From contig NC_087190.1 of the NCBI RefSeq assembly GCF_035594125.1, forward strand, positions 9,946,604-10,010,603: 64,000 nucleotides of DNA, in the 5' to 3' direction. This document shows positions 24,694-35,299 of the stretch, piece by piece (the first letter of the stretch is position 1; every line of letters begins with the position of its first letter). This stretch comes from Scylla paramamosain. Its lineage: Eukaryota > Arthropoda > Malacostraca > Decapoda > Portunidae. A program made the translations under genes and the position numbers. The notes beneath the pieces are model-generated. The model was not told the origin of the DNA and made no database searches. It saw nothing but the letters and a program-made list of their open reading frames with translations.

Positions 24694-27122
24694 AACATCT
24701 AAATGCGCAAGACGCTGAGGCAGCAGATTCTTCTGACATGTCAGTGCATTCAACCATAAATGCTGCCAACAACCAAACAGACATAATGGCATTACCAACT
24801 AGGGTAGGTAAGCATCGCTTATCTTTGGCTGTAGACACTGGAGCCACAGTAAACGTGATCTCTGAAGAATCTTACAAGATTCTGAAACGGAATTCACGCG
24901 GTGGTAAATGGATACTCCGTCCAAGTGACTTGAATCTTTCTGGTGTCACAGGGTCAACCCTGAAAATCTTAGGAAAAATTTCCTTACCAATAAGTCTATC
25001 TAAGCATACTCAGCTTATTCAAACTGATTTCTATGTAGTCAGTAACTTTAAACTTCCTTCTGACGGCTTATTAGGGCTAAGAGCCATGAAGTCTCACCAG
25101 ATAGTAATCTATCCAAAGCAAAATACAGTCATGTACTGCGGACGACATCTGGAAGGGATGAAACATCCTGCACCTTTGGTTTCCAGGCAACCCAGAAACG
25201 GTTCTTTATCACGGAAGGGACAAAGATCCAATGGGGAGCCTCAAACGATTCCATCTGTCCGGTCTCCTACGAGAGATAAGGATATAACAGAAGCATGGAG
25301 GGAAGCAAAAGCAATTGTCAATGCCAGTTATGACATTCCTGCTCGTGTGGCAAAACAGATTACAATTCGTGTTCCAGAAGCTCCTGTAGGCAGTGACATC
25401 TGTCTTGAAGGTATAGGTAATGTTAGGCGATTGGCTGTTGAATCGACTCTTTCCACAATTAGAAAGGGTCATGTCACTGATGCTTTGGTGGTGAACACTA
25501 CTAGAAGTTCTGTAAGGATCAAACAAGGTCTTTTCCTTGGAAAGTGCCTGGTTTATGACAAGAAAGTGGTACCAGAACCCAGTATTCTGCCTGGAGCCTG
25601 CGTCTCTTCGGTGAGTCAGTCTGCTGTTGACACCGAGCTGGGGCAGGCGCCAACCCTATGTTCGTTTGTCAATGTTGTGGACTACCCCGAAATGAGGCCC
25701 GCGCTCTTGGACTTATTGGGGAAGTATCGCAATGTCCTGGCACTACCTGGAGAATCCTTAGGTGTGACCGATCGAGCGGAACACCACATTAGGTTAAAAC
25801 CAAACACTAAGCCAGTATATATACCAGCTTATCGTCTTCCTCATAGTCAGAGGACGACTGTAGATGACATGATTCATGACATGATTGACAAGGGAGTGAT
25901 TCAAGAATCGTGCTCTCCTTGGAATTCACCAATCTTTTTGGTTCCCAAGAAAGATAAATCTTTCAGCCCGGTAATCGACTTCCGGCGGGTTAATGATGTC
26001 ACAGTGGATGATCATTATCCTTTACCTGTCCTGAGCGACCTTCTAATGTCCTTAGGTCGTGGAAATAAAATTTTCTCTAGTTTAGACCTGTTGTCAGGAT
26101 ACTGGCAGGTTCCCTTAGCCCCCACTTCACGGGAAATAACGGCGTTCAGTACGCCTAGTGGCCATTACGAATGGTTACGCATGCCTTTTGGATTAAAATC
26201 CGCTCCTTTAACATTCCAGAGAATGATTAACAGTATTTTCACGGGTTTACTTGGCAAAACCGTGTTTGCATACCTGGATGATATAATCATCGCTAGTAAG
26301 GATCAAGAATCCCATCTGGAGAGTTTAAAATTAGTCCTCCAGAAGCTTGAAGAAGCTGGACTTAAAGCAAAGCTTTCTAAATGTGAATTTCTAAAAGCCA
26401 AAATAAAATTCCTTGGCCATGTAGTCGATGGTGAAGGAATCCACACGGTGGATGAAAAGGTCATAGCTGTACAGAAGTTTTCTCAACCTAAATCGGTGGA
26501 GAATGTCAGATCTTTCCTAGGTCTTGCGGGATATTACCGTCCTTTCATCAAGAATTTTGCGGCAATTGCATCCCCACTTAATAAACTCCTTAAAAAGGAT
26601 GTTGCTTTCCATTGGGAGGCTGCTCATGAACAAAGTTTCAATGAATTAAAATCACTATTAACAAATGCACCTGTACTTGCTTTCCCAGAGCATTCAGAGC
26701 CGTTCATTATTTGCACGGATGCTTCTTCTCTAGGACTGGGAGCAGTACTGATGCAGACAGATGCCAGAGGCAAAAACTATGTAATAGCATATGCAAGTCG
26801 TGTGCTTAATCCAGCAGAGTCTAATTACTCTGTCACTCATCAAGAAACACTTGCTGTAGTTTGGGCTTTAAAACATTTTAAGGACATTATCCTTGGATAT
26901 CCAATTACAGTCTACACGGATCATGCACCCGTAATTGAACTTTTCAAAGGGAAAAATTTAACTGGACGAGTGGCAAGATGGTACTGTACCATGCAGGAAT
27001 TTGCTCCAGTAGTCAAGTACTTGCCAGGTCGTGCTAATGTAGTAGCCGACGCACTTTCACGAAATGTGCCTGTGGGAGCTGTCAGTGACTCGATCCCTGT
27101 AAATATGCGAGAGCATGAAATA
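24633..27122 (+). CDS. pol: pol 5' part: protease, reverse transcriptase, RNase H (interrupted)
   Basis: Open in the -1 frame relative to gag from about 24,633. First ATG is at 24,738. Counted from that ATG: aspartic protease with LAVDTGATVNVIS near residue 30; reverse transcriptase with NSPIFLVPKKDKSFSPVIDF, LDLLSGYWQVPLAP and the catalytic AYLDDIIIAS near residue 511; RNase H with IICTDASSLGLGAVLMQ near residue 656 and VYTDHAPVIELFKG. It ends with the linker ADALSRN at the start of the integrase zinc region, where LINE B is inserted after MREHEI. The apparent frame beyond 27,122 reads into the poly-T of LINE B and is not pol. All visible catalytic residues are present up to the break. Confidence 0.92.
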
Positions 27123-30100
27123 TTTTTTTTTTTTTTTTTTTTTTTTTTATGTAGGAAGGATACTGGCCAAGGGCAACAAAAATCTAATAAAAAAAATGCC
27201 CACTGAAATGCCAGTCCCTAAAAGGGTCAAAGCAGTGGTCAAAAATTGGTGGATAAGTGTCTTGAAACCTCCCTCTTGAAGGAATTCAAGTCATAGGAAG
27301 GTGGAAATACAGAAGCAGGCAAGGAGTTCCAGAGTTTACCAGAGAAAGGGATGAATGATTGAGAATACTGGTTAACTCTTGCGTTAGAGAGGTGGACAGA
27401 ATAGGAGTGAGAGAAAGAAGAAAGTCTTGTGCAGCGAGGCCGCGGAAGGAGGGGAGGCATGCAGTTAGCAAGATCAGAAGAGCAGTTAGCATGAAAATAG
27501 CGGTAGAAGACAGCAAGAGATGCAACATTGCGGCGGTGAGAGAGAGGCTGAAGACAGTCAGTTAGAGGAGAGGAGTTGATGAGACGAAAAGCTTTTGATT
27601 CCACCCTGTCTAGAACAGCAGTATGAGTGGAACCCCCCCAGACATGTGAAGCATACTCCATACATGGACGGATAAGGCCCTTGTACAGAGTTAGCAGCTG
27701 GGGGGGTGAGAAAAACTGGCGGAGACGTCTCAGAACACCTAACTTCATAGAAGCTGTTTTAGCTAGAGATGAGATGTGAAGTTTCCAGTTCAGATTATAA
27801 GTAAAGGACAGACCGAGGATGTTCAGTGTAGAAGAGGGGGACAGTTGAGTGTCATTGAAGAAGAGGGGATAGTTGTCTGGAAGATTGTGTCGAGTTGATA
27901 GATGGAGGAATTGAGTTTTTGAGGCATTGAACAATACCAAGTTTGCTCTGCCCCAATCAGAAATTTTAGAAAGATCAGAAGTCAGGCGTTCTGTGGCTTC
28001 CCTGCGTGATATGTTTACCTCCTGAAGGGTTGGACGTCTATGAAAAGACGTGGAAAAGTGCAGGGTGGTATCATCAGCATAGGAGTGGATAGGACAAGAA
28101 GTTTGGTTTAGAAGATCATTAATGAATAATAAGAAGAGAGTGGGTGACAGGACAGAACCCTGAGGAACACCACTGTTAATAGATTTAGGAGAAGAACAGT
28201 GACCGTCTACCACAGCAGCAATAGAACGGTCAGAAAGGAAACTTGAGATGAAGTTACAGAGAGAAGGATAGAAACCGTAGGAGGGTAGTTTGGAAATCAA
28301 AGCTTTGTGCCAGACTCTATCAAAGGCTTTTGATATGTCCAAGGCAACAGCAAAAGTTTCACCAAAGTCTCTAAAAGAGGATGACCAAGACTCAGTAAGG
28401 AAAGCCAGAAGATCACCAGTAGAGCGGCCTTGACGGAACCCATACTGGCGATCAGATAGAAGGTTGTGAAGTGATAGATGTTTAAGAATCTTCCTGTTGA
28501 GGATAGATTCAAAAACTTTAGATAAGCAGGAAATTAAAGCAATAGGACGGTAGTTTGAGGGATTAGAGCGGTCACCCTTTTTAGGAACAGGTTGAATGTA
28601 GGCAAACTTCCAGCAAGAAGGAAAGGTAGATGTTGACAGACAGAGCTGAAAGAGTTTGACTAGGCAAGGTGCAAGCACGGAGGCACAGTTTCGGAGAACA
28701 ATAGGAGGGACCCCATCAGGTCCATAAGCCTTCTGAGGGTTTAGGCCAGCGAGGGCATGGAAAACATCATTAAGAAGAATTTTAATACGAGGCATGAAGT
28801 AGTCAGAGGGTGGAGGAGAGGGAGGAACAAGCCCAGAATCGTCCAAGGTAGAGTTTTTAGCAAAGGTTTGAGCAAAGAGTTCAGCTTTAGAAATAGATGT
28901 GATAGCAGTGGTGCCATCTGGTTGAAGTAGAGGAGGGAAAGAAGAAGAAGCAAAGTTATTGGAGATATTTTTGGCTAGATGCCAGAAATCACGAGGGGAG
29001 TTAGATCTTGAAAGGTTTTGACATTTTCTGTTAATGAAGGAGTTTTTGGCTAGTTGGAGAACAGACTTGGCATGGTTCCGGGCAGAAATATAAAGTGCAT
29101 GAGATTCTGGTGATGGAAGGCTTAAGTACCTTTTGTGGGCCACCTCTCTATCATGTATAGCACGAGAACAAGCTGTGTTAAACCAAGGTTTAGAAGGTTT
29201 AGGACGACAAAAAGAGTGAGGAATGTACGCCTCCATGCCAGACACTATCACCTCTGTTATGCGCTCAGCACACAAAGACGGGTCTCTGACACGGAAGCAG
29301 TAGTCATTCCAAGGAAAATCAGCAAAATACCGCCTCAGGTCCCCCCAACTAGCAGAGGCAAAACGCCAGAGGCACCTTCGCTTAGGGGGATCCTGAGGAG
29401 GGATTGGAGTGATAGGACAAGATAAAGATATGAGATTGTGATCGGAGGAGCCCAACGGAGAAGAAAGGGTGACAGCATAAGCAGAAGGATTAGAGGTCAG
29501 GAAAAGGTCAAGAATGTTGGCCGTATCTCCAAGACGGTCAGGAATACGAGTAGGGTGTTGCACCAATTGCTCTAGGTCATGGAGGATAGCAAAGTTGTAG
29601 GCTAGTTCACCAGGATGGTCAGTGAAGGGAGAGGAAAGCCAAAGCTGGTGGTGAACATTGAAGTCTCCAAGAATGGAGATCTCTGCAAAAGGGAAGAGGG
29701 TCAGAATGTGCTCCACTTTGGAAGTTAAGTAGTCAAAGAATTTCTTATAGTCAGAGGAGTTAGGAGAGAGGTATACAGCACAGATAAATTTAGTATGAGA
29801 ATGACTCTGTAGTCGTAGCCAGATGGTGGAAAACTCGGAAGATTCAAGAGCGTGGGCACGAGAGCAGGTTAAGTCATTGCGCACATAAACGCAGCATCCA
29901 GCTTTGGATCGAAAATGAGGATAGAGAAAGTAGGAGGGAACAGAAAAGGGGCTACTGTCAGTTGCCTCAGACACCTGAGTTTCAGTGAGGAAAAGAAGAT
30001 GAGGTTTAGAAGAGGAGAGGTGGTGTTCTACAGATTGAAAATTAGATCTTAGACCGCGAATGTTGCAGAAGTTAATGAAGAAAAAGTTGAGGGGGGTGTC

Positions 30101-30140
30101 AAGACGCTTAGGGTCGTCGACGGAAAGGCAGTCCGACCTG
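27123..30140 (-). mobile_element. LINE B, 5'-truncated insertion in pol
   Basis: Minus-strand LINE with a poly(A) tail seen as T26 at 27,123-27,148, a short 3' UTR whose terminus matches the fragment at 9,181-9,292, and one long ORF2. The 5' end is near 30,140, close to the ORF2 start, where pol sequence resumes. I could not find an unambiguous target duplication. Confidence 0.88.
27239..30130 (-). CDS. LINE B ORF2, endonuclease-reverse transcriptase
   Basis: Open from the 5' truncation (about 30,130) through more than 950 codons to a stop at 27,239. The APE endonuclease begins with [16 protein letters not shown], then [20 protein letters not shown] and [11 protein letters not shown]. The reverse transcriptase follows: [51 protein letters not shown] and the catalytic YADDTTLHF. 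No in-frame internal ATG is convincing as the start; the natural start is probably lost or lies at the truncation. Families of this type are common in crustaceans and are usually labelled jockey/CR1-like. There are no internal stops, so it is a young insertion. Confidence 0.92.
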   Translation of the reverse strand, partial: CLSVDDPKRLDTPLNFFFINFCNIRGLRSNFQSVEHHLSSSKPHLLFLTETQVSEATDSSPFSVPSYFLYPHFRSKAGCCVYVRNDLTCSRAHALESSEFSTIWLRLQSHSHTKFICAVYLSPNSSDYKKFFDYLTSKVEHILTLFPFAEISILGDFNVHHQLWLSSPFTDHPGELAYNFAILHDLEQLVQHPTRIPDRLGDTANILDLFLTSNPSAYAVTLSSPLGSSDHNLISLSCPITPIPPQDPPKRRCLWRFASASWGDLRRYFADFPWNDYCFRVRDPSLCAERITEVIVSGMEAYIPHSFCRPKPSKPWFNTACSRAIHDREVAHKRYLSLPSPESHALYISARNHAKSVLQLAKNSFINRKCQNLSRSNSPRDFWHLAKNISNNFASSSFPPLLQPDGTTAITSISKAELFAQTFAKNSTLDDSGLVPPSPPPSDYFMPRIKILLNDVFHALAGLNPQKAYGPDGVPPIVLRNCASVLAPCLVKLFQLCLSTSTFPSCWKFAYIQPVPKKGDRSNPSNYRPIALISCLSKVFESILNRKILKHLSLHNLLSDRQYGFRQGRSTGDLLAFLTESWSSSFRDFGETFAVALDISKAFDRVWHKALISKLPSYGFYPSLCNFISSFLSDRSIAAVVDGHCSSPKSINSGVPQGSVLSPTLFLLFINDLLNQTSCPIHSYADDTTLHFSTSFHRRPTLQEVNISRREATERLTSDLSKISDWGRANLVLFNASKTQFLHLSTRHNLPDNYPLFFNDTQLSPSSTLNILGLSFTYNLNWKLHISSLAKTASMKLGVLRRLRQFFSPPQLLTLYKGLIRPCMEYASHVWGGSTHTAVLDRVESKAFRLINSSPLTDCLQPLSHRRNVASLAVFYRYFHANCSSDLANCMPPLLPRPRCTRLSSFSHSYSVHLSNARVNQYSQSFIPFSGKLWNSLPASVFPPSYDLNSFKREVSRHLSTNF

Positions 30141-31446
30141 GGGACATTTATGGTCTAAGGTCATACATGCTCTGGAGTCAGGCGAAGAAGATAATCTTCC
30201 ACGTCTACATATACCATTCTCTCAATTTTTCATGTCACCAGACAATGTTCTGTGTCGACATAATCCCCAAATGGGAGAGTCTAGTAAACAACACATCATT
30301 CCTGAGAGTTTAGTCCATGTCATACTTATCTTAGTGCACGACATGCCAAGTGCAGGACATCCAGGAAGAGAGCGAACTCTACAAGCAGCGCGTAAAAGCT
30401 ATTATTGGCCTACCATGCGCACTGACATAGAAGATTATGTTGCCAGGTGTATATCATGTGCAAAGCACAAGGGTGCGGTAAAAGGACCAGCCCCAATACT
30501 GGAATATCCACTACCTGAGCGACCTTGGGACATTGTCTCCATTGATCTTCTTCAATTACCCAAAAGTCAAAATGGCTCGCAGTATCTACTTGTGTGTGTA
30601 GACCATTTTTCAAGGTTTGTGGTTCTCTCACCTTTAAAGGAAAAATCTGCTAAATATGTAGCGCATGCGCTAGTAACTAAGTTGTTTTGTCCATACTCAG
30701 CACCACGAGTGTTGTTAAGTGATAATGGATCTGAATTTCGCAATGAAATCCTACAAGGTATATGTACACAGTACAACATTAAACACACCTACACTGTGGC
30801 TTACCATCCTTCTTCAAACGGACTAGTAGAAAGAGCAAACAGGAAAATCCTGGAGGTTCTTCGTCCAGTTGTAAACAGTCTCCATGATGACTGGGAGGAC
30901 TGGTTACCACACGTTGGTGCATGCATTAACAGTTCAATGTGTGAAAGTACTGGGAAATCCCCACATTATATATTATATGGTGAAGATAAAAATCTTCCTT
31001 ATGATTTGTTGGCAAGTCCACAAACTCCAGTATACAACGTAGATGACTATGTTAAACAACATATGCATGTTTTCAAGGACATTCATGCTAAAGTCCGAAG
31101 TAGGCTACAAGCTTCTAGGGCAGAAATGATGGCTAGACAACACAAGCGTGCGACCCCTGTCACGATACAGGTTGGAGACACAGTTAAAGTTCGTTATCCG
31201 GACAGGACCTCCAAACTCTCCCCTAAATTTAGTGGTCCATGCTCGGTTGTCCGCCAGTTACATGGTAATAAATTTGAGGTGCATGACCCTCTTCTTAACA
31301 CTGCTGAGATAGTACATAGTGATCGGCTTGTGAAGACTAACGCTCAGCTCCAGTCATCAACAGAGAGTACTACTGATCAGGTTACAAACCTTAATTCTAC
31401 TAATACTATAAAGACGCATAGGTATAACCTTCGCTCACGCAGCTAA
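30141..31446 (+). CDS. pol: pol 3' part: integrase (interrupted upstream)
   Basis: Resumes in frame with [15 protein letters not shown] upstream of the first ATG at 30,232. It contains an HHCC zinc-binding region (H and H in [15 protein letters not shown], then CISCAKHKG), the DDE catalytic core ([34 protein letters not shown]) and a GPY/F-like C-terminal module ([15 protein letters not shown]). It ends RYNLRSRS. The integrase core is intact, but the protein cannot be joined to RT in this copy because LINE B separates them. env starts 20 nt after the stop. Confidence 0.92.
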
Positions 31447-31465
31447 TTGCCTGCATTACTTACAG

Positions 31466-33163
31466 ATGGCACTGGGCCTCCTGGTTACCTACTTGAGCAT
31501 GCTGCAAGTGCTACAAGCGTCCACTGCGTTGCATATCAAACCGGGGGCTCTCACCACACATCTTGGGGAAGTAACCTTAATAGAAGATGTTCTTCTGGTT
31601 CGATATCCTTTTTCTACCTTATTTTCCGTAACTTCGGACCTCGACGCTGTCTCAGAAACTTTGGATAACTCCTTACAGGAACTGGAATCCTTACTTGCTG
31701 ATGAAACGCATAGCCAGACACAAGTTTTCTCACAAACCATAATCAAAGCTTTAAAAGCAAGGGTAGAATTCTTACACGGGAAATTGAACCAATCTCAGCA
31801 TGACTACAACCTTCATCCAGTGCACGCTCGTACCAAAAGAGGACTCATAAATGGGTTGGGACAACTGTCTCAATATCTTTTTGGCACCGCCTTGGACGAG
31901 GATGTACAGGATTTAAGGAAACATTATGATCAACTAATAACGGTTGCAGCTACTAATAAGAAGGTCCTGAACCTACATCACAATAAAATAGTTAAATTAG
32001 AAACTAATCTCAATGAGTTATTACAGTATTCAAATGATTTAACAACTGTGCTTGATAATGCCTTACATAGTTTAGATGTGATAAATCACGTTGTGGTTAT
32101 AGATCAAGCTTTGCATGTATTTGAAGCTTCCTTGGGTTCAGTTCTCTCCATTAATGAAGCGATAATTCGCAACATGGTGGATGCTGTCAATGGCAGGGTA
32201 ACAACTTCACTATTTCCTGTAGAGGATTTGCTTCACACAATAGAAATTGGTCAGTCAACCTACAAATTGACACCAGTGTATGCAGCGGACATGATCCAGT
32301 ATTACTACCCATTGCTGGAAGCTACCTTGACCACAGATGCAATAATTGTAAACATACCTTTTAAATCTCAGGATCATTTTGAGGCCTATGAGATTAAACC
32401 TTTTCCATTTTCCGTTAATAATTCTGTGATGACACTGGACATGAATCCTTCCTTAGTGCTAATAGCCAAGGATTTTTCATTATATACAATTGGAGATTTA
32501 ACTGAATTAAAACGTTGTAAATCTTCATACTTGCATTTGTACCATTGTTCAAGTATCCAATTTGCTTTCTTACCTGTAGTAAAAGGTATTTGTGAAGTCG
32601 TCTTGACACGTTCAGAGGCGTCTGCAGCTCTAACACTCTGTCCATACAAGCATGTGGTTTCAAAACCTATTTTCCATTGCAATTTTCATGGATATCATTA
32701 CTTTTATTTCACAGAAAACTTTTACGTCTCAGTGACTTGCCCAGAAGGGACCACCTATGAGGAGGTTATAGGACATTATGCGGTACAAGATGCTTGTCAT
32801 GTACGTTCTAGTAAACTAACCACTTACCCTTCTAGGATTAATTTAGCTTTTACGACAGACCTTTCATATAGAGTTTTCCCTGTTACTTCCCTGGAGAATT
32901 TGACAAAGTCAAGGATTTCTTTTATAACAAACTCCTTATCCACTCTTTCCTTCTCAAACACAGAAGAGTTTTCAGAGGCTCTAGAGACATCCTTACCAGT
33001 ATATCTGAAACCTGGGATTCTCTATCCAAGTATCCTGACACCTTGCCTTATTTTAATGTTTTTGTTAATATTCTTATATGTGTGTGTTAGGAAAGCCTTA
33101 AATTTGTATATATATCTTGATAGTAGACGTAAACGTCTTAATGAAGGAGTTTCATACACATAA
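31466..33163 (+). CDS. env: envelope glycoprotein, baculovirus F / errantivirus type
   Basis: 565 codons from ATG. A hydrophobic N-terminal signal (LGLLVTYLSMLQVLQASTA) is followed by a furin-like site RTKR near residue 122 and, directly after it, a glycine-rich segment GLINGLGQLSQYLFGT that fits the fusion peptide position of F-type envelope proteins. A long helical region follows, then a Cys-rich ectodomain, and a single C-terminal membrane span (LTPCLILMFLLIFLYVCV) near residues 515-540 with a basic cytoplasmic tail. By family it is a membrane-fusion protein of an env-carrying gypsy retrovirus. The reading frame is unbroken, in contrast to pol. It was probably expressed from a spliced RNA; the acceptor was not identified. 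Confidence 0.85.
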   Translation: MALGLLVTYLSMLQVLQASTALHIKPGALTTHLGEVTLIEDVLLVRYPFSTLFSVTSDLDAVSETLDNSLQELESLLADETHSQTQVFSQTIIKALKARVEFLHGKLNQSQHDYNLHPVHARTKRGLINGLGQLSQYLFGTALDEDVQDLRKHYDQLITVAATNKKVLNLHHNKIVKLETNLNELLQYSNDLTTVLDNALHSLDVINHVVVIDQALHVFEASLGSVLSINEAIIRNMVDAVNGRVTTSLFPVEDLLHTIEIGQSTYKLTPVYAADMIQYYYPLLEATLTTDAIIVNIPFKSQDHFEAYEIKPFPFSVNNSVMTLDMNPSLVLIAKDFSLYTIGDLTELKRCKSSYLHLYHCSSIQFAFLPVVKGICEVVLTRSEASAALTLCPYKHVVSKPIFHCNFHGYHYFYFTENFYVSVTCPEGTTYEEVIGHYAVQDACHVRSSKLTTYPSRINLAFTTDLSYRVFPVTSLENLTKSRISFITNSLSTLSFSNTEEFSEALETSLPVYLKPGILYPSILTPCLILMFLLIFLYVCVRKALNLYIYLDSRRKRLNEGVSYT

Positions 33164-33216
33164 CATGGTTAGGTACACTGTATTCGCGAGGACGCGTCAA
33201 GTAGGTGACCGAGCGA
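33164..33216 (+). other. short region between env and 3' LTR
   Basis: A polypurine tract is expected here just before the LTR, but the 50 bp show only mixed sequence ending GGTGACCGAGCGA. No convincing tract. Confidence 0.5.
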
Positions 33217-33894
33217 TGTAACGGTGTCACATAATTAATAATAATGTGTATTGTATTTATAATGCCTTGCTTGATTAGCAATATAAGTGTATGTATACAT
33301 ATATGCATAAGTGCAAATAGTGGGTGTTGGCGCATAAGGGTGGGGCGGATATGATCACGCCACCCTACGTCACACACACACCATGGAACTTTCCATACTC
33401 CTTTTATTGCCATCGATAAGTAATCGGTAGCACTTACATTACAGTATCTAAGTATTCTCCATAGTTAATCTCTCCCTAATGTATTTTGGCATGTATTACT
33501 CTTAGCTATAAGTAGCTTTTCCTTTGCCTTATTTATGTAATTAGAGAGTAATAATTATGAATATATTCATGTACTGTGAGTGCGGTCAACCCGCCCCTAT
33601 TTCTAATGTCAGCACTTTTTGAAGGCGCTAAGCGTCCCTTGTGCCGGCTTCGGCAGTCTCTTGCCAGGGTGTAACGCTGTACCACGCAGAGGACATCCGT
33701 TGTCCCGTACGCGCCACACCCTTCTCCAGAACTCTGTACATATATCTAAATATACCTATTTTTATACGTTCACCTTTGACATTCACCTGAAAACCACAGA
33801 AACTCACCAAGAGTGACTTTACCTATTATATAAAGGTAAGATACTAATGAACAGTGTCCAGTGGTAATTGATAATTCAAAACCACACCGGAACA
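33217..33894 (+). repeat. 3' LTR, 678 bp
   Basis: TGTAACGGTGTCAC...CCGGAACA, same length as the 5' LTR with two substitutions seen. Followed by CTAC, the target duplication. Confidence 0.95.
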
Positions 33895-34452
33895 CTACAC
33901 CTTGGTGCCAGAATCACTAACCCACTTATTATAGACGAAGATCCCATAGAATTCAAATCTGAAGGTAAATGTCTAGGACTACTTATTACAATCAACGGGT
34001 ATAACAAACATATTCAAGACAGAAATAATAAGGCCTTAGCAGCACTTAAAAAACTGTACAGACTACAACACATGCCAGAAAAGATAAAAATTCACCTAGT
34101 GAAGGCTCTAGTACTACCAATACTAGAGTACCCACCAATACCCACTCATGCACTTAGCCAAACACAAGTCAGCAAACTACAAAAAATTCAAAATAAAGCA
34201 TTAAGATTTGCCATCAACCAACGATACCCATATACTATGAATAGTATGCAAATCCATCAATACACAAAAACGCTACCACTAAACATCAAACTACATGAAA
34301 GAGCTAAAAGGGTATGGGATAGACTAGAAGACTTACAACACCACACATTAACTAAACTCAAAGAAAACAGAGAGAATATTCAGAATTACAACAGAAATTT
34401 CCCTAGTAGCCTAAGTCGCTATGACGCCACTCCAAACCCAAAATACTATTAA
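33895..34452 (+). CDS. LINE A ORF2, 3' part (thumb and C-terminus)
   Basis: Continuation of the ORF2 interrupted at 21,716. It contains IDEDPIEFKSEGKCLGLLIT and the C-terminal LQKIQNKALRFAINQRYPYT, typical of Jockey-like ORF2 after the RT palm, and ends PNPKYY and a TAA. There are no stops. Because it lacks its own start it is the severed end of the gene. It aligns in order with the end of ORF2 at 57.3 kb (LQHVQNKALRFAFSESYPYT). Confidence 0.92.
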   Translation, partial: LHLGARITNPLIIDEDPIEFKSEGKCLGLLITINGYNKHIQDRNNKALAALKKLYRLQHMPEKIKIHLVKALVLPILEYPPIPTHALSQTQVSKLQKIQNKALRFAINQRYPYTMNSMQIHQYTKTLPLNIKLHERAKRVWDRLEDLQHHTLTKLKENRENIQNYNRNFPSSLSRYDATPNPKYY

Positions 34453-34960
34453 TTCGAAACACACTTACCTGTAGATACGATTACCACACTTACCTGTAGC
34501 AAAACCAACATCAGTAGTACGGACACCTGAAAAGAAAAACAAAACATTAAAATCAACACACAAAAAAACACATAAGAACACTTACGGTATGGGGATAATG
34601 GGGTCGTTCTTCCTTTGCACTGCGCCCTGAGTTGCCGGGTCGTGGGAGCCGTTGAGCTCGGTAGTGAGAAGCAAGGAGGCTTCCCGTGGCCGGCCCCCTC
34701 CCCCGGCAAGGGGTGGTGTAGCCCAGCTCTGTTAGCGGTCATCTGGCAGCGGTGAGAGGTAGAACAGGGCCCCGTATCAACTCAACTCTTCCTCTGTAAG
34801 ACAGAATAAATATAAAGCAATCTTTTTGACAGGGACGATGATGGTTTAGCTGGGTTTTGCTTAAAATTAATAGTAAAGAAATAAAAGTGCCTAATACACA
34901 CACAAAAATAAAAGAGTGCAGCCTCCTCACAAAAAAATAAAATACAATATATATACAATA
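34453..34960 (+). other. LINE A 3' UTR and spacer
   Basis: Contains ACACTTACCTGTAG twice (34,465-34,500), a GC-rich block (34,610-34,760) of unknown nature and several AATAAA-like motifs. The exact LINE 3' end is not resolved. Confidence 0.5.
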
Positions 34961-35062
34961 AGAATAGCAAAGTGGTCTGCCCACAAACTTTTACTCTAAT
35001 TCTTTCCTTCACTTTCTTTCTTTTCTTCTATCTGTCCAATCTCTTACTCTTCCCCGTCTTTC

Positions 35063-35112
<50 letters not shown>
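34961..35112 (+). repeat. hairpin leader module L3 with poly(A)
   Basis: Starts AGAATAGCAAAGTGGTCTGC. The stem GTGG/CCAC lies around a 5-nt loop in the same place as the other copies. A pyrimidine-rich body follows, ending in about 47 A. It is preceded by ATATATATAC, a TATA-like stretch, and leads into the J-domain gene. Confidence 0.6.
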
Positions 35113-35114
<2 letters not shown>

Positions 35115-35299
35115 GAAATCAGTCATCAGAGAGAGAACGTAGGAGCAACATCTCCCCTGTCGTAACAGCGTCTTAATTGTCAAGTGTAAATCGTACTCGG
35201 AAAGCATATCGCGTGTAGTATCATCAGGGAGAAAAATCTATCAGCAAGAAAAAGCGACTAGAAGCAAATTAACAGAGGAATACTACGGCAAAAGCAAGG

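Noticed and set aside
27123..27206. Apparent extension of pol past 27,122 (poly-F and following residues)
   Set aside because: It reads through the poly-T of LINE B and its antisense 3' end.
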